From positions 744,001-808,000 of the forward strand of contig BRON01000011.1 of assembly GCA_024345305.1 (NCBI GenBank): a stretch of DNA of 64,000 bases, read 5' to 3'. Each line of letters starts with the position of its first letter. The first letter of the stretch is position 1. Positions 37,872 through 49,070 of the stretch are shown piece by piece. The position numbers were made by a program, and so were the translations under genes. The stretch is from Mrakia gelida. Its lineage: Eukaryota; Basidiomycota; Tremellomycetes; Cystofilobasidiales; Mrakiaceae. A model generated the notes under the pieces. That model ran no database searches and was not told the DNA's origin. It was given only the letters and a program-made list of their open reading frames with translations.

Positions 37872-39422
37872 ATGGCCTCCTCCTCGACATCCAAGAACTG
37901 GGATCCATCAACGTTCCTCTCTCCCATAGAACCTTCCTCGTCGACCTCTCCTTCTCGACCTCCTCAAGCTCTGATCATCCTGAACCTGCCTATCCTCCGT
38001 CTAGACATCTTTGAACGAGCTTGGAAATCTAGTAAGTGAGTCGAGTCTCTCCCGAATCACTTCCTCGTACATTTAGAGAGCTGATCTTCGTCCCTTGTTT
38101 GCAGCTGATCTTCGTTATTGCGCTGACGGAGGTGCGAATCGACTCTTCGATGCCTTCAGATCAGAACACGAACGAACTCGGTAAGCTCCCCTTCCCTCTT
38201 CTCTACTATCCCAGCTCGCTCAGAAACTGACTCTATCGCCTTCTCGTTCGTCCCAGCTTCCTCCCTGACCTGATCAAGGGAGATCTCGACTCGATACGAC
38301 CGGAGGTCCGCTCCTTCTACGAGAGTTTGGTTCGTCCTTCCCTCCTCCTCCTCTCTTCGTTCCTCCATCTCACCCTCTTTCGGTTCGATTTCTCACACAG
38401 GAAGTCCCAGTAGTCCACGACCCAGACCAATACTCAACGGATCTGATGAAATGTATACACGCTCTCAAAGCTGTAGAGGCTTCGAAACCGGAAGGGACTC
38501 CTCAGGTGAGCTCGAGCTCGAACTCTCTCCTTCCCTCCTTCGTCTCACACGACCTTTCGTGCCATCCTTCCCGTCGCTTTCTTCGCTTTTTCTCTCCTTC
38601 CAGAAGCTGACTATATGCGCTGTTGTTGGCTCTGACTGCAGTTCGACCTCATCCTCTTCGGCGGTCTAACAGGACGCCTCGATCAAACGACTCACACCCT
38701 CCATCTCCTCCACAAGCTTCGAAAGGAGAGGGATAAGATCTGGGTCATCAGTGAGGATGAGCTCGCTTGGTGTCTGGATGTGGTAAGTCCGTTGTCTCTT
38801 TCCATCCCTCTACCCACCTGGCCAACTCAACTCTGCCAACATCAACCCTCCCAACGTTCCCACCCGTTCTCGTTCTCGCGACTTCTCGACCCACGCTGAC
38901 GTCCTTTCTTTGTTCGTCGTCGCAGGGAGAGCACACCATCCCGATAAACCACACCCTCCTAGGTCAAACATGCGGGATCCTGCCCTTAGGGATCGACTCA
39001 GCAGTCATCAGCACGAAGGGGTTGGAGTGGAATGTGGGTGAGTCGCGTTTTCCTTCCCTCCATCTCTCTCCCCTCTTCCCTCCCAACCCTTCCTTCCTCT
39101 TTCCCGTCCCTCCTCCCCTTCAACCACACGTTCCTTCTCTCACCCACTATTCTTTCATTCCTCAAAACCTCACCGCCGAAAACCCCCTACACGAGACCGA
39201 GCTCCGACGAAACTGACGGGTCCTGCCCTCCCTCCCTCCCTCCCTCCCTCCTCCCCTCCCCTGCCTGCTTCGTTCCCCCCAGAAAACTGGGAAACCTCCT
39301 TCTCCACTCAAATCTCGACCTCGAACCATCTCGTCCCCGGCGAGGACGTGTGGATCCGTACGAGCGGGGTCGTTTGGTGGTGCTGTGCGATTAGGGATTG
39401 GAGGGATGGGGGTGCGAATTAG
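37872..39422 (+). CDS. Thiamine pyrophosphokinase
   Basis: Seven exons (37872-38031, 38105-38180, 38257-38329, 38401-38505, 38642-38782, 38926-39037, 39283-39422) keep phase and give 268 residues. The enzyme transfers pyrophosphate from ATP to thiamine to make the cofactor TPP (yeast Thi80). Family motifs are in order: LNLPILRLDIFERAWKSST, CADGGANRLFDAF, PDLIKGDLDSIRPEVRSFYE, DPDQYSTDLMKCI, ILFGGLTGRLDQTTHTLHLL, and the thiamine-binding C-terminus STSNHLVPGEDVWIRTS. The Asp residues of DGGAN, GDLDS and DQYSTD are the expected ATP and metal contacts. The length fits the family, except for a Ser-rich leader of about 35 residues. The gene is divergent from the aminotransferase gene. Confidence 0.93.
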
Positions 39423-39707
39423 CGAGAGGGTGGGCGAGGGTTGGCGAGGGTAGGGGAGGAGAGGGTTTGGATTTAGATGGGTAGTTCGTTTTGTCACTTG
39501 AGTTTGTGGAAAAGAGTGTTTCTGTGCGAAGAAACGAGAGAGAGGTCAAGGCAGGGAGGAGCTTCTCGTCCGTTCGAGTGAGTCGATCTCGACGCGTCGT
39601 CGTCGTCGTGTCGCGTTTCCTTTCCTTGCTTCTCGAGAGGGTTCGACCGGACGAGAGATGGGATGCATAGTTGAAACTGAACGAAGAGAAGTGCGACGTA
39701 TGGAGAG

Positions 39708-41437
39708 CTAGACGACGGCTACGGACTTGGACTGCTTCTGCTGCTGCTGAGATCCCTTCTTCTTCTTCCCCTTCTTCGTCGTCGCCTTCGCGAGCGCCTT
39801 CGTCATGCTAAAGCGAAGCCAGACGAGATCAAGCGTATCAAACCCTCTGCCGAAGCCAACCAGCGTATCCATGAACGTCGAGAGATTTGTCTCCTCCACC
39901 ATCCTCGACGTTTGAGCCCCCTCCAACGTCCTTGTCCCAAAAGTGACCTTGACGCGAGGAAGGTCGGGCGAGCATCGACGAAGGCAAGCTTCGAAGACTG
40001 AGGTTCTCTCGGTTCCTTCGACGAGGAGGACCGACCCTGGACCAAGCGCCATGAAGGATTGTAGTCGAGACCAGTCCGAGATGAAGGGATCGACGAAGTT
40101 GCCAGCGACGAAGCGGACGGTGGGGGGAACTTGGATGTCGACGTCCTTGCCTAGCCAGACCTGAAAAGTGACCGGATCGACGAAGCGAAGGAGGTCCACC
40201 CAGAGCACGAAGGAGTCGGCGTGGGGAACTTCGACGGCGAGGGTTTCGATGAGGAGCGGGGATGGACGGGAGGAGAGAGAGGACGCCAGGTCGACGAGAT
40301 CCTCGAACTCGCTCGCGAAGAAGAGGGAGCCGCAGAATCGAAGTTCCTCTGGAAGAAGAACGAGAGTGATGCGTTCGCTTTTAGGGGCTGGGTGGAAGAC
40401 CTGCTTCGAAGAGGATGAGGAGACGGTTAGCGGAACAAGAGGTACGCGAGAGGACGGGCGGAGGAGGGATTCGAGACGGCTCACTCTCGACTCGACGAAA
40501 CTGTGCGCTTCGTTCGCATACATGCGAAGAGGAGAGGTGTAGATTTCCTCAGAAGCGAGCTCGAGGAGCCTGTATGAGACTCGGCAGAGAACCAGTCTCT
40601 CTTTCCTTTTGAGGAGCTTGAGGATGATGGTGAGGAGTTCGGCGGGGAGGGAGAGGAGCGAGGTGGGAGGTCCGGATGCGACGATGGGAGGAGGGAGGAC
40701 CTTGTACTTCTCCTGGGAAGAGTGAAGGGGTATGGAGAGGTCAGTCCGCTTGCTACACTGATCCAAGCAACGAACGAAACTGAAGAAAGGAAGGAAGACG
40801 AACGAGAGACCAGAGCCAACGACCTTTGCCTTCCTTCCTCTCCTCTCTTCGACTCTCCCACACCCAGAATCCTCCAGGGACCGATTCTCGAGTGATCTCT
40901 CCGTTGGACCTGTGTTGTTCCTCGTTGGTTCGTTTGAGAAGAGCGACCTCTGACTTAAGCGAGACGTTCTCCGAGGAGAGACGAGCGATGGTGGATGCTT
41001 GAGCTTCGTTCTCGGACGAGAGCCGAGCGAGGTGAGCGTCGTGCTCCGATTTGTGCTGAGCGACGGTGGCGAATAGTTGGGCGATTTGAGAAGTGACCGA
41101 AACGGGCTCTGAGACCGAGACGACGAGGGAGGGATCGTGGTTCTTGAGTGGGATCGCGGAGAAGGAAGGGTCGAGGGAGGGAGGAGGAAGGAGAGGGACG
41201 TCTGAATCGATTTGGGAGGTTGAGGCGAGAGGACCCTCCTGGATTTCGAGATGAGGAGAAACCAGACGGAGGGGTCAGTCAGGATTCGACTCTGTCCATT
41301 GAAGAAAGGTGGCGGGAAAGGCGGACGAGGGGAGGACGAAGACGGAAGACAAAAGGAGGAGAAGGAGGAGTCAAGCTCACCTTTCGTTCGTCGTTCCCTC
41401 GTTCCCCCCCGCCGTTCGAAGCCACGTCGTTATCCAT
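39708..41437 (-). CDS. F-box protein paralogue D, intact
   Basis: Four exons (41437-41381, 41238-40804, 40712-40485, 40400-39708), all phase 0, give 470 residues with no lesion. It is the reference for judging paralogues A-C. The short first exon reads MDNDVASNGGGERGNDERK. Exon 2 has a Pro/Ser leader and a coiled coil with two ARLSSEN repeats, then PGGFWVWESRR. Exon 3 carries the F-box (SLLSLPAELLTIILKLLKRK). Exon 4 holds a region with regular hydrophobic spacing (LLRFVDPVTFQVWLGKD, PPTVRFVAGNFVDPFISDW), the block RTSVFEACLRRCSPDLPRVK shared with A and C, and a Lys/Gln-rich tail. F-box proteins link substrates to SCF ubiquitin ligases; the substrate is unknown. Its promoter side shares GTTGAGCTCGACGTC with pairs A and B, but no MYND gene follows. 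Confidence 0.8.
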
Positions 41438-42390
41438 TCCAGCGAGTCGGGAGAAGGCAGTCTTAGGGGCTGAGGGGAAAGCTGAGTCGAGAAGAGAAAA
41501 ACGTGCAAAGGAGGAGAAGGGCGTCGACGAACAAAAAGGGAAGAGCGAGAGGCTTCGAAGTTGAGCTCGACGTCCATCTTCTCCAGAGCATCTCCTTCGG
41601 CTTCTTTCTTTTGTCGAGTTTCGGATCTCGCAGACCCTCGCCCCTCCCTGGTGAAGTGAATTTCGGCTACCCTTCATCGGTTGGGATGGGACTACAAAGG
41701 AAGTGTGAAGTGGAGCGACCGTTCATCGTTCCTCCCTCGGCGCTTCCTTCCCCTCCATCATTCTCGTTTGTCCATCTTCTTGCCCTTCTTTCTACTCATC
41801 TACGCATACATCCAGCTGACTCCTCGTCCCTTCTCCTTCCTTCAGATCCATCCAACGAGAGTCAGCGGTCCCCCCTCCTCTCTCTCCTGTTCTCTTCTCC
41901 CTCCGGCCATCTCCCTCGCTCGCTCCACAACTTCCCCCTCTCATCCTTCGAGCGATTCCATCAAGCTCTCGTAGGGTGGTTGAGGGATTAGCACATCGAT
42001 GTGTGCTCGAGCTTCTCCGCTCTAGGATCATCAGTGCGCTGGTTCCCTCCCCCTCCCAAGAGTCCTTCGCGAGGATCGTCTCGACGAGGGGAAGTGACCC
42101 AGCTCCTCCCTCCCCTCCCTTCTTCTTCTCTACTTCCTCCATCTCATTTTCGCTTCAACCATTGCGGCAGAGTCAATCCTCTCACTTCTCTCCTCAGTCT
42201 GGCAGAGATGATCACCTTCCCGGGCTGGTCGTCTCTGCCAGAGCAGGATGGGAGCGCGAAGAGGTTCGACGCTTCGTCCGTTGGAGCAGAGGAGTCTGTT
42301 CACTCCTTCTCTCTCTTCCCCCCGCCTCTCTTTTATCCCCCTCTCTATTCCTTCTTCCTGTCATTTCTTTTATTCTCTCTGCTCTTTCCG
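41438..42390. other. Gap upstream of F-box D, up to the left repeat arm
   Basis: The 120 bases nearest the F-box D start resemble the promoters of pairs A and B, up to GTTGAGCTCGACGTCCATC at 41561-41580. Homology then ends where a MYND gene would start. The rest is pyrimidine-rich on + with open frames of Ser/Pro/Leu type. One segment near 42208-42300 (GCGCGAAGAGGTTCGACGCTTCGTCCGTTGGAGC) resembles 43060-43100 inside the left arm, so the repeat may be internally duplicated. Confidence 0.4.
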
Positions 42391-44970
42391 TCTTCTCTCT
42401 CTCTCTCTCTCTCTCTTTTCTCTTCTCTTCATCTCCTTTCCCTCTCCCTCCATCTCATTCCCATTTCGCACTTCTTCCCCTCCCCGCCTCACCACCTCAG
42501 CAAGCTGACTGGCTTCTGCCATCACCTGCTGGCGGTTTGAAGGGGTTGTGGGAAGTCGTCCCGAGCCGGGGAGATGAAGAGGTCTGGTCGCTTGAAGGAG
42601 CGAGGGACGTCGAACGAGAGAGGTTCGAGACTCGTCGCCTCCACGCTCGAGATTGGTCGACCTGCTGGTTTGTGTCCTTGTCTCTCCTCCATAGATGATC
42701 GCCTGACGGCTTTTTCATCTGAATCGAGGAGACAGGAACAGGATGCCTCAGCAGACGGGTCTTCTCGCGTCGCGTCGCAGTCACTTCCCTCCGTCCTTTT
42801 CTTTCCTTCTCCATCTCGATCTATATCTCTCTCTCTCAATCACGAGCGCAGTTCACGACGAATCCTGTTTGAGAGGTGGACGAATGGTCTGCTCTTTTAA
42901 TCATCGCTCAAACCTGTTCGACCGATCCAGTACAGACGCGTCGCTCCCCTCCTCACGAGTTTCGCTCGAGATCCTGCTCCGGTGGTTGCAGCGAGTGCTC
43001 TGGCCTCTTCATCCCCGAGGTGGGATACGATCCCGAGAGGAGCTCGTCCTCTCCTCGAGGACGCGAAGAGTCAGAGCGTCGCTTCGTTCGCTGGTCACTC
43101 ACCTTGACTCGTCTTCTCTCCCTCTCTCCCTATTCGTCTCTTTCCTCTGCTTTCTTTTTTCCTCTTCATATCAATCCCAGATCCCCTTCTGTTCGTCTCC
43201 CTCTCTCCTCCCGCCTCGACCCATCTTAACTCTCGCGTCGACGAGCGAGACGACGACGACGACATGTCCTCCCTTCTCGTGCGATCCTCCTCGGCTTCTC
43301 AGCCTTCGCCAGCTGTCTGGTCTGCTCCTTATAGAGCCTAGACTTACAGCTAGGGTCGGGTTTCGAACCGAGGAGCCTTCAAGGAGGGAAGGGCTTGAGA
43401 CGATGCGCAAAGTCGGTCGAGAAGACGACGCGTCGAGCGAGTCAGCGAACGAACCGCGCTCTGGGTTGATGGGTTCGTCCTGACGGAGGACCTACAGCTG
43501 TCGATCAAGTATCTGGGTCTCCCCCTTGAGACCAGTGCGTTGCACCCAGATCCGACCTCGAGCCTCAGGTCTTCTCAGTTGGATCCACCGTCGGTTTGCG
43601 TCGCTTCGTCTTGTGTGCGTCTTCCTTTTCGTCCTTGAGTCCCGTACATCCAGCTCAGCTGATCTGAGAGCTCGTGATCGAGGCTGATGGGCTCGTTTCC
43701 TCCCGAAGAGGCCCAGCGGCGTCGACGAGCGAGCGTCGGATCTTCGATGCGACGAGGCGTCGAGACGTCAGTAACGTTCGTACAGCTTCACGCTTCCTTC
43801 TTTCTTTTTTTCCTTCTCACACTTTCGACGTCCCTCATCTGCTTCTCTTTATCCCATCTTCATCTTGGATCTCGCGTTCGCATCCCCTCTTTCTTCCATC
43901 CCTGCCCTTCTTCCTTCGCGGACCGCGTCGTCGAACCAGCAGGCTCAATCTCTTCGATGTGTCTCTGCTTGCTTTGCCGATCCTTTCGCGAAGGTCCAAA
44001 TGTGCGAGCACTCTCCGTTGGGACGCTCTGACCATCGAGGATGGGCGGAGACGTAGCCTGTGGACGTGGAGAAGAGGTGGAAAGACTCAACGCAGTCGAC
44101 TCCACCCCTTCTCCTTTCGTCCAGCTCCACATTTCTGTCTCCTTCGATGGTCGTGCTCAGTTTCGTAAGCTTCCAGCAAGAAACCTGAAGGGCTCTGCTC
44201 TGAGCGCGAAGTTCATCTCAGACGGAGCGCGATCTTCTTTTTCAAGTCGCGTCTCCGTCGAGCGAGCTTCACGATCAGAGCTTCTGCCTCTCTTCCCACT
44301 CCGTTCCGACTTCTTCGTTCTTTCTTTCCTCCTTAAAACTCCTTAGACCTCCCCTTCTGCTTCTTCAAATCGCCTCCTGTTTCATTCTCTCGTCGAGTTC
44401 AAATCGAGTCGGATTGCGACGCGACGCGTCTCATCCTCGTTCGAGCAGCTCGATAAAGCATCTTCTACCCTTCTCCCCTCGTCCTCGACTATGGCCAGAA
44501 CCATAGAAACGCAGCGTCTGATGGCTCTGGCTCTTCCCCGAGAAGAGGGAAGCTGGGAAGACCCAGGAGCTCGGACTAGAACGGACGACGAGCGCGTCTC
44601 GCTTGACGGCGAGTCGAAGGAGACCTTCCGAGTCGGCTTAGTTCCCTGCTCCATCCAGCTCTCCACTGGTTTACACTCCTTGAGGGTTTGCTTCCTGGGA
44701 ACTGGCGATGTCCAGAGAGCAAGTCCCCTGGCGTTCGTCTCCTCTTTGTGCCTCGCGTCTCGCCCTCATTTCCTTCGTCGTTCCCTCCTCTCACCTTTTT
44801 TTCGCTCCTCCTCATCTTCACAGTTCGTCTCACTGCAGCTTCGGATGCTTCCTGTAGGATGTCGGGTCGATTGCGTCTGCTCCAAACTTCATCTTTCGAA
44901 CTTAGTGCAGACGCGTCCCGAACGACTTCCACAGGTCTCGTGCGAGCCTCCTCGAGGAATTCTCTGAGAG
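42391..44970 (-). repeat. Left arm of a 2.6-kb inverted repeat, with remains of an unknown gene
   Basis: This arm matches 61370-63968 in reverse order over its length. The best anchors are 42600-42770 with 63540-63720, 42935-42990 with 63330-63392, 43560-43800 with 62500-62760, 43840-44130 with 62180-62490 and 44640-44960 with 61370-61690. Splice-type signals (GTGAGT near 43108, CTGAC near 43438) fit the - strand. Shared protein-like blocks in both arms are SLREFLEEARTRPVEVV, YVSAHPRWS, EIEPAGSTTR, SETREE and GRPISSVEATSLEPLSFDV. The arm ends in a (CT)n tract at 42392-42417. I could not assemble one intact gene and recognise no transposase, reverse transcriptase or other family. Confidence 0.7.
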
Positions 44971-46834
44971 ACAAGCTGAGTGCTCTGAGCCATCTTCCTG
45001 TCTGATGGGACTCGAGTTCTTCGGAGCTCTGGTCTCATCGAGCGGGGAGGAGGCTCAGAGCGTCACGTCGAACCGATCGAGGAGACGTTCGTCGACGCGC
45101 TGCTTTCTTTCCTCTCTCCTCTCTCTCTAACTTCTTTCCCGAATACCTGCACGCGGAGCCTCCTTCCTCTTCTCCTGTGAACTCTACTTTATCGCTTCCC
45201 GCTTCCTCACCTTCATCTCTTCGCTCGACTCGGGTTCCTTCTTTCGTTTCCCCTTGAACCAGCCCTCCTCCCAGTTATCTTGCCACGCCTTGTCTGAGGG
45301 TGTATCCATGGAAACTGGAACTCGGGGATAGTCAGAGAACTTGAAGAAGGAAGATAGACCCACGTGGGAAGAGGGTCGAGGCGCGATTCGTGGGCACGAC
45401 GCGTCGAGCAGGCGAACGAACGAACTCTTCCCCCTCGTCGTTCGCCCCAGCTCAGCCTAGCTCGTCAGAAGACTTGATGGTCGAGCACATGGTCTGGGTG
45501 GCTCAGCTCTCATCGAGTCGTATGACCCAGATCTACCTTCGAAACGTCAAGTCTTCTGCCCGTTCGTTCACGTTTTGCCTCTCTGCGCGCCGTCACGATC
45601 ACTTCTGGTTTCAACTTGTTGGTTTCACTGATCTAAATAATCTCCACCTTCTCGCTGGTTATGGGTGATTTTTGAATGTAAATGGACCACGCCAGCGAGC
45701 GGACGAAAGATTCAGATCCTTCGACGGCGCGTCGCGTTTTCGTCTCGAGACTAGTTCGTTTCCTTTCTTTGCTTCCCTCTCTTTCACGTATCTCGCCTTT
45801 AGAAATAGCAGGAGAATGCTCGTCAACGCAGCTTCATGGTCGTTGTCCAACTCGCATTATTCTCGTTCTTTCCCTCGCTCACTCAGTTCCTAACCCAGCA
45901 GCCGCTCGCAGCTCGCATCAGCTTTCCCTGCTTGGGTCGGACTGGATGCGAGGTATCAAGCGATTGGTAGTGGTAGATAGAAAGAGGCGGAGAAGCGTGG
46001 TGCCAAAGCGAAACGGAGGACGATCAATCCGAGCATCACGACGCGTCGTTTTTTTCCTTTTCTTCCCTCACTACCTTCCGCTCGGACCTTGGTTCAAGAT
46101 TCCATCGTGTTCCAAAAGGAAATCTTTAGAGTATGTTACACTTTCTGCTCCGCCCTGATGATATGTACAAGTCCGCGGTCGGAAAGAAAGATCCTCGACG
46201 ACGCGTCAATCGGTTGTCGAAGGGGTGAGATCTCGAGGCCGCCGTCTGAAGGGAGCAGTTTCTCCGAGAGAGCAATTTAGAAAAGCCTCCTCTTCGTTCT
46301 GAATCGGAAACGAGAGCACAGGGGAGGAAACACAGAAAAGAAGGAAGGGGAGGAGCGACGGAAAGCGCCTTCCCCTGGACGCGGCGTTTGGACTCGCCTT
46401 TTTCTCGAAGAAAAGCACATCTGAGCCCTGAAACAGCTGGTAGAGAAGCAAGAAGGTGGAAGATGTATATCCCAGCTTGGGTGGTCTTCTTCATGTCTCG
46501 CAGCCAGCTCACAAGAAGCAGAAAGTCTTCCTTCCCTCGGTCGCTTCGGGGTGATCGCAAGACTCTCGACCCCCTTCGCTCAACAGCTCATTCATCCTGT
46601 CCTCTCTTTTTTTTTCTCCGCGCTGGCCTCGGTTTCATCCGCTGCTCTTCCTGAGAAGCTCTGAGCCCCCACGAGTTTGGGGGCGCGAAAGTTACGCGTT
46701 TTTTCGACCCTGGGACCTTGCCCTGTGAAAGGGAGGCGAAGAGAGGAGTCGACGGTTTGGTCTCGACCACCATCAACTCTCCTTCCTTTCCTTCCTTCTC
46801 TCCTTCCTTCTTTCACTCTTCTACCTCCCTCAAG
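44971..46834. other. Gene-free stretch next to the left arm
   Basis: This 1.9-kb stretch separates the left repeat arm from the hydrolase gene. Exact CGACGCGTCG palindromes lie at 45397 and 46039, with a related ACGCGTC at 46200. Frames on both strands are short and compositionally skewed. A few 20-30-base pieces (GACCCAGATCTACC near 45527) resemble the repeat arm near 43550. The hydrolase promoter must be at its right end. Confidence 0.4.
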
Positions 46835-48772
46835 ATGCCCAAAGTCGAAATCAACCCCTCTTCTGGCCCTCTCACCGTCTTCTATACGATCAGCACGCCT
46901 GAGAATCCCAACGCAACCGAGATCAACCCTTCGCTCCCAACGATCCTCTTCCTTCACCCCGTCTTCTGTCCTTCCGAGATCTGGGAAGGTCAGTTCCTTC
47001 TTCCTTCTTCTACCCTTATCTCGAGAGGTGGGGGAGCTGGTAGAGTAGCTGGCGGACGGTGGCAAAGAAGGAGGGAAGAGGCGTACGAGATTCGAGCTCA
47101 CACCCCTCCCTCCATCCTCTTCGCTTCCCGTCCCTTTCCTTTCCAGGGCAGTTCCAGGACAAGGAGCTTCGACGATGCAACCTCGTCGCTATCGACCTTC
47201 GACTTCATGGTCAGACCGAGGGAGGAATGCCTGAGGGATACACCTTCATCGTGAGTTTCTTCTCTCGAGCGAGGAGGAGGAGATGAAAGAGCCGAGCTGA
47301 TCGCGGTTCCGCTTCCCTCTTCCCTCCTCTCCTTTTCCTCCTCTCCCCTCCTTCCTTCGTCTCTATGTTCCTTCTTCGCTTTCAATAGGACGGAGCCGAG
47401 GACGTCTCCTGCTTCATGGACGCACTCAATCTCCCTCCCTCGTTCCTCGTCGGCGTCTCCATGGGCTCGAGCATCTCCATCCATCTCGCCGTTTTCCACC
47501 CCAAGCACGTCCTCGGTCTCTTCTTGATCTCCCCTCTTTCTGCTTGGGAGGTATGTCCATCTTTGCCTCCTCTCTAGACCTTCGTCATGCGAGCGCCGTC
47601 GCTGAAGCTTTCTTTCCTCGTGGTGCTCGACGTTGGCAGCCTGAGGAGGTTGGAGCGGGTCGACAAGAGATCTAGGAGGTTTGGAAGGAAGCTAAGGAGA
47701 GCGACGACCCTGATCTTCTCGGACAAGCTGCGATGGGAGCTCTCCAACTCGGATTCAACAACGCTCAGTCCGAGATCACCGAGAGGTTCGTTGTCGTTTC
47801 GTTTTTTCCGTCTCGTCGCGTCACTCACCCTCCCGTCGTCGCGTCGTTCAATCTTCTTTCTCGTCGCGTTTGACGTCAACGCTGACTTTATGACCTTTCG
47901 CTCTCTTTCAGACTCGCGAGGATCACTATGGACTACGGAGGAAGGCAGTGGCAGACGCCTGAACAGATCCAGCAGCTGCGATACCTCTCGGTCGACCTCT
48001 TCCTCCAGAGGACGCCTCTTCCCAAGGACAAGCTCGAGAGGATCCGAGGTCCTGCTGTGATGGTCCATGCTGCGGCGGATGTGGTGAGTCCTGCTGTCTT
48101 TAGCGTTTCTAGGGGGGTGGGAGGAGAGCGAGCGAGTCTCGACGGACTAAACGAGTGTCGCTCACCTCCTCATTTCGCCTCTTCTCCTCTCTCTCCTTTG
48201 CCAGGCCTACCCCGAGGAGTACCTCCGAGAGAAACAGAAGGTTAGTCGACATCTCTCCCCCTCTAGTCTTGAGCTTTCATCTCGTGTTTCGCTGTCGAGC
48301 TCATCTCCCGCTTTCATCTCGTCGCGTCGTCTTTCTCTCAGGACTTCCTCGAAGCCGGACGAGAGGTCGACTTCATCAGCATCGAAGGAGCTCCTCAGTC
48401 AGTCTCACTTCCTCCCCTCTCTCATCTCCACTTCGACCTTGACCCAAACTAAAACGCGTCGACTGGGCCTTCCGCCTTCGCCTTCGCCTCCGCTTCTTTT
48501 CTCAGCTTCGCAAACGTGACTCACGCCAAAAAGTTTTTCCATTATCACCCTTCCACTCCCTCCCCGTCTTCTCCCAACTAACCTTCTCTCCCTCTCTCGC
48601 TCATTTGCTCTCGTCCCAAAGGATCAACCCCCTTCTCTCCAAGTTCGTCTTCTCTCGAACCGACCTGGCCGCCTTCAAAGGAGAACCCAACATCGTCTCG
48701 CCCTTCCACGAGAGACTCTGGTCGTTCAATCTCGGTCACGGTGGGGACGATTCCGATGAGTCGGATGAGTGA
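46835..48772 (+). CDS. Alpha/beta-hydrolase fold protein, with a TAG at a splice junction
   Basis: Eight exons (46835-46988, 47147-47250, 47389-47550, 47640-47785 or 47676-47785, 47912-48083, 48205-48240, 48342-48397, 48622-48772) keep phase; the product is 313 or, if TAG were sense, 326 residues. The fold is shown by ILFLHPVFCPSEIW (oxyanion strand), NLVAIDLRLHGQTEGGMPEG, and the nucleophile elbow FLVGVSMGSSISIHLAVFHP (G-x-S-x-G). The acid is probably in VMVHAAADVAYPEEYL and the His in the C-terminus (VSPFHERLW). With the nearer acceptor, exon 4 reads PEEVGAGRQEI and then TAG (47673-47675). That TAG is itself a good acceptor, and splicing there restores the frame as EVWKEAKESDDPDLLG. The substrate is unknown. 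Confidence 0.78.
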
Positions 48773-49070
48773 GGTGGTCGTTGTCGCTTTTGTTTCGTTT
48801 CTTGTTTCGTCGACGCGTCTCTTCTCTCTTCTCTCTTTAACGTGTTTGGGTCCTTCTTCTTCGTCTATCTTGGCCTTCGCTCGCTCCCTATGTCCTCCCC
48901 TCTTTGTGTCGCTATCCACTACGCTACGCTTTCTTGTTTGTCTCACCTCTATCGACGTCGTCACTCTCCAGTCGCTCTTTCTCGCGTCGACGTAAAGCGA
49001 AAACGAAGACGGTGTCTCATCTTCTCGCGAGAGCAACAACTACTAGACTCAGTGACCGACAAGCCAATAA

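Noticed and set aside
43340..43370. GGTTCGAAACC on the - strand, a perfect match to a tRNA B box
   Set aside because: The five bases on each side do not pair as a T stem, and no anticodon arm, acceptor stem or A box could be fitted on either strand.
42391..44970. Left repeat arm as a retrotransposon or DNA transposon
   Set aside because: No reverse transcriptase, integrase or transposase motif, no LTR-like direct repeat and no target-site duplication was found.
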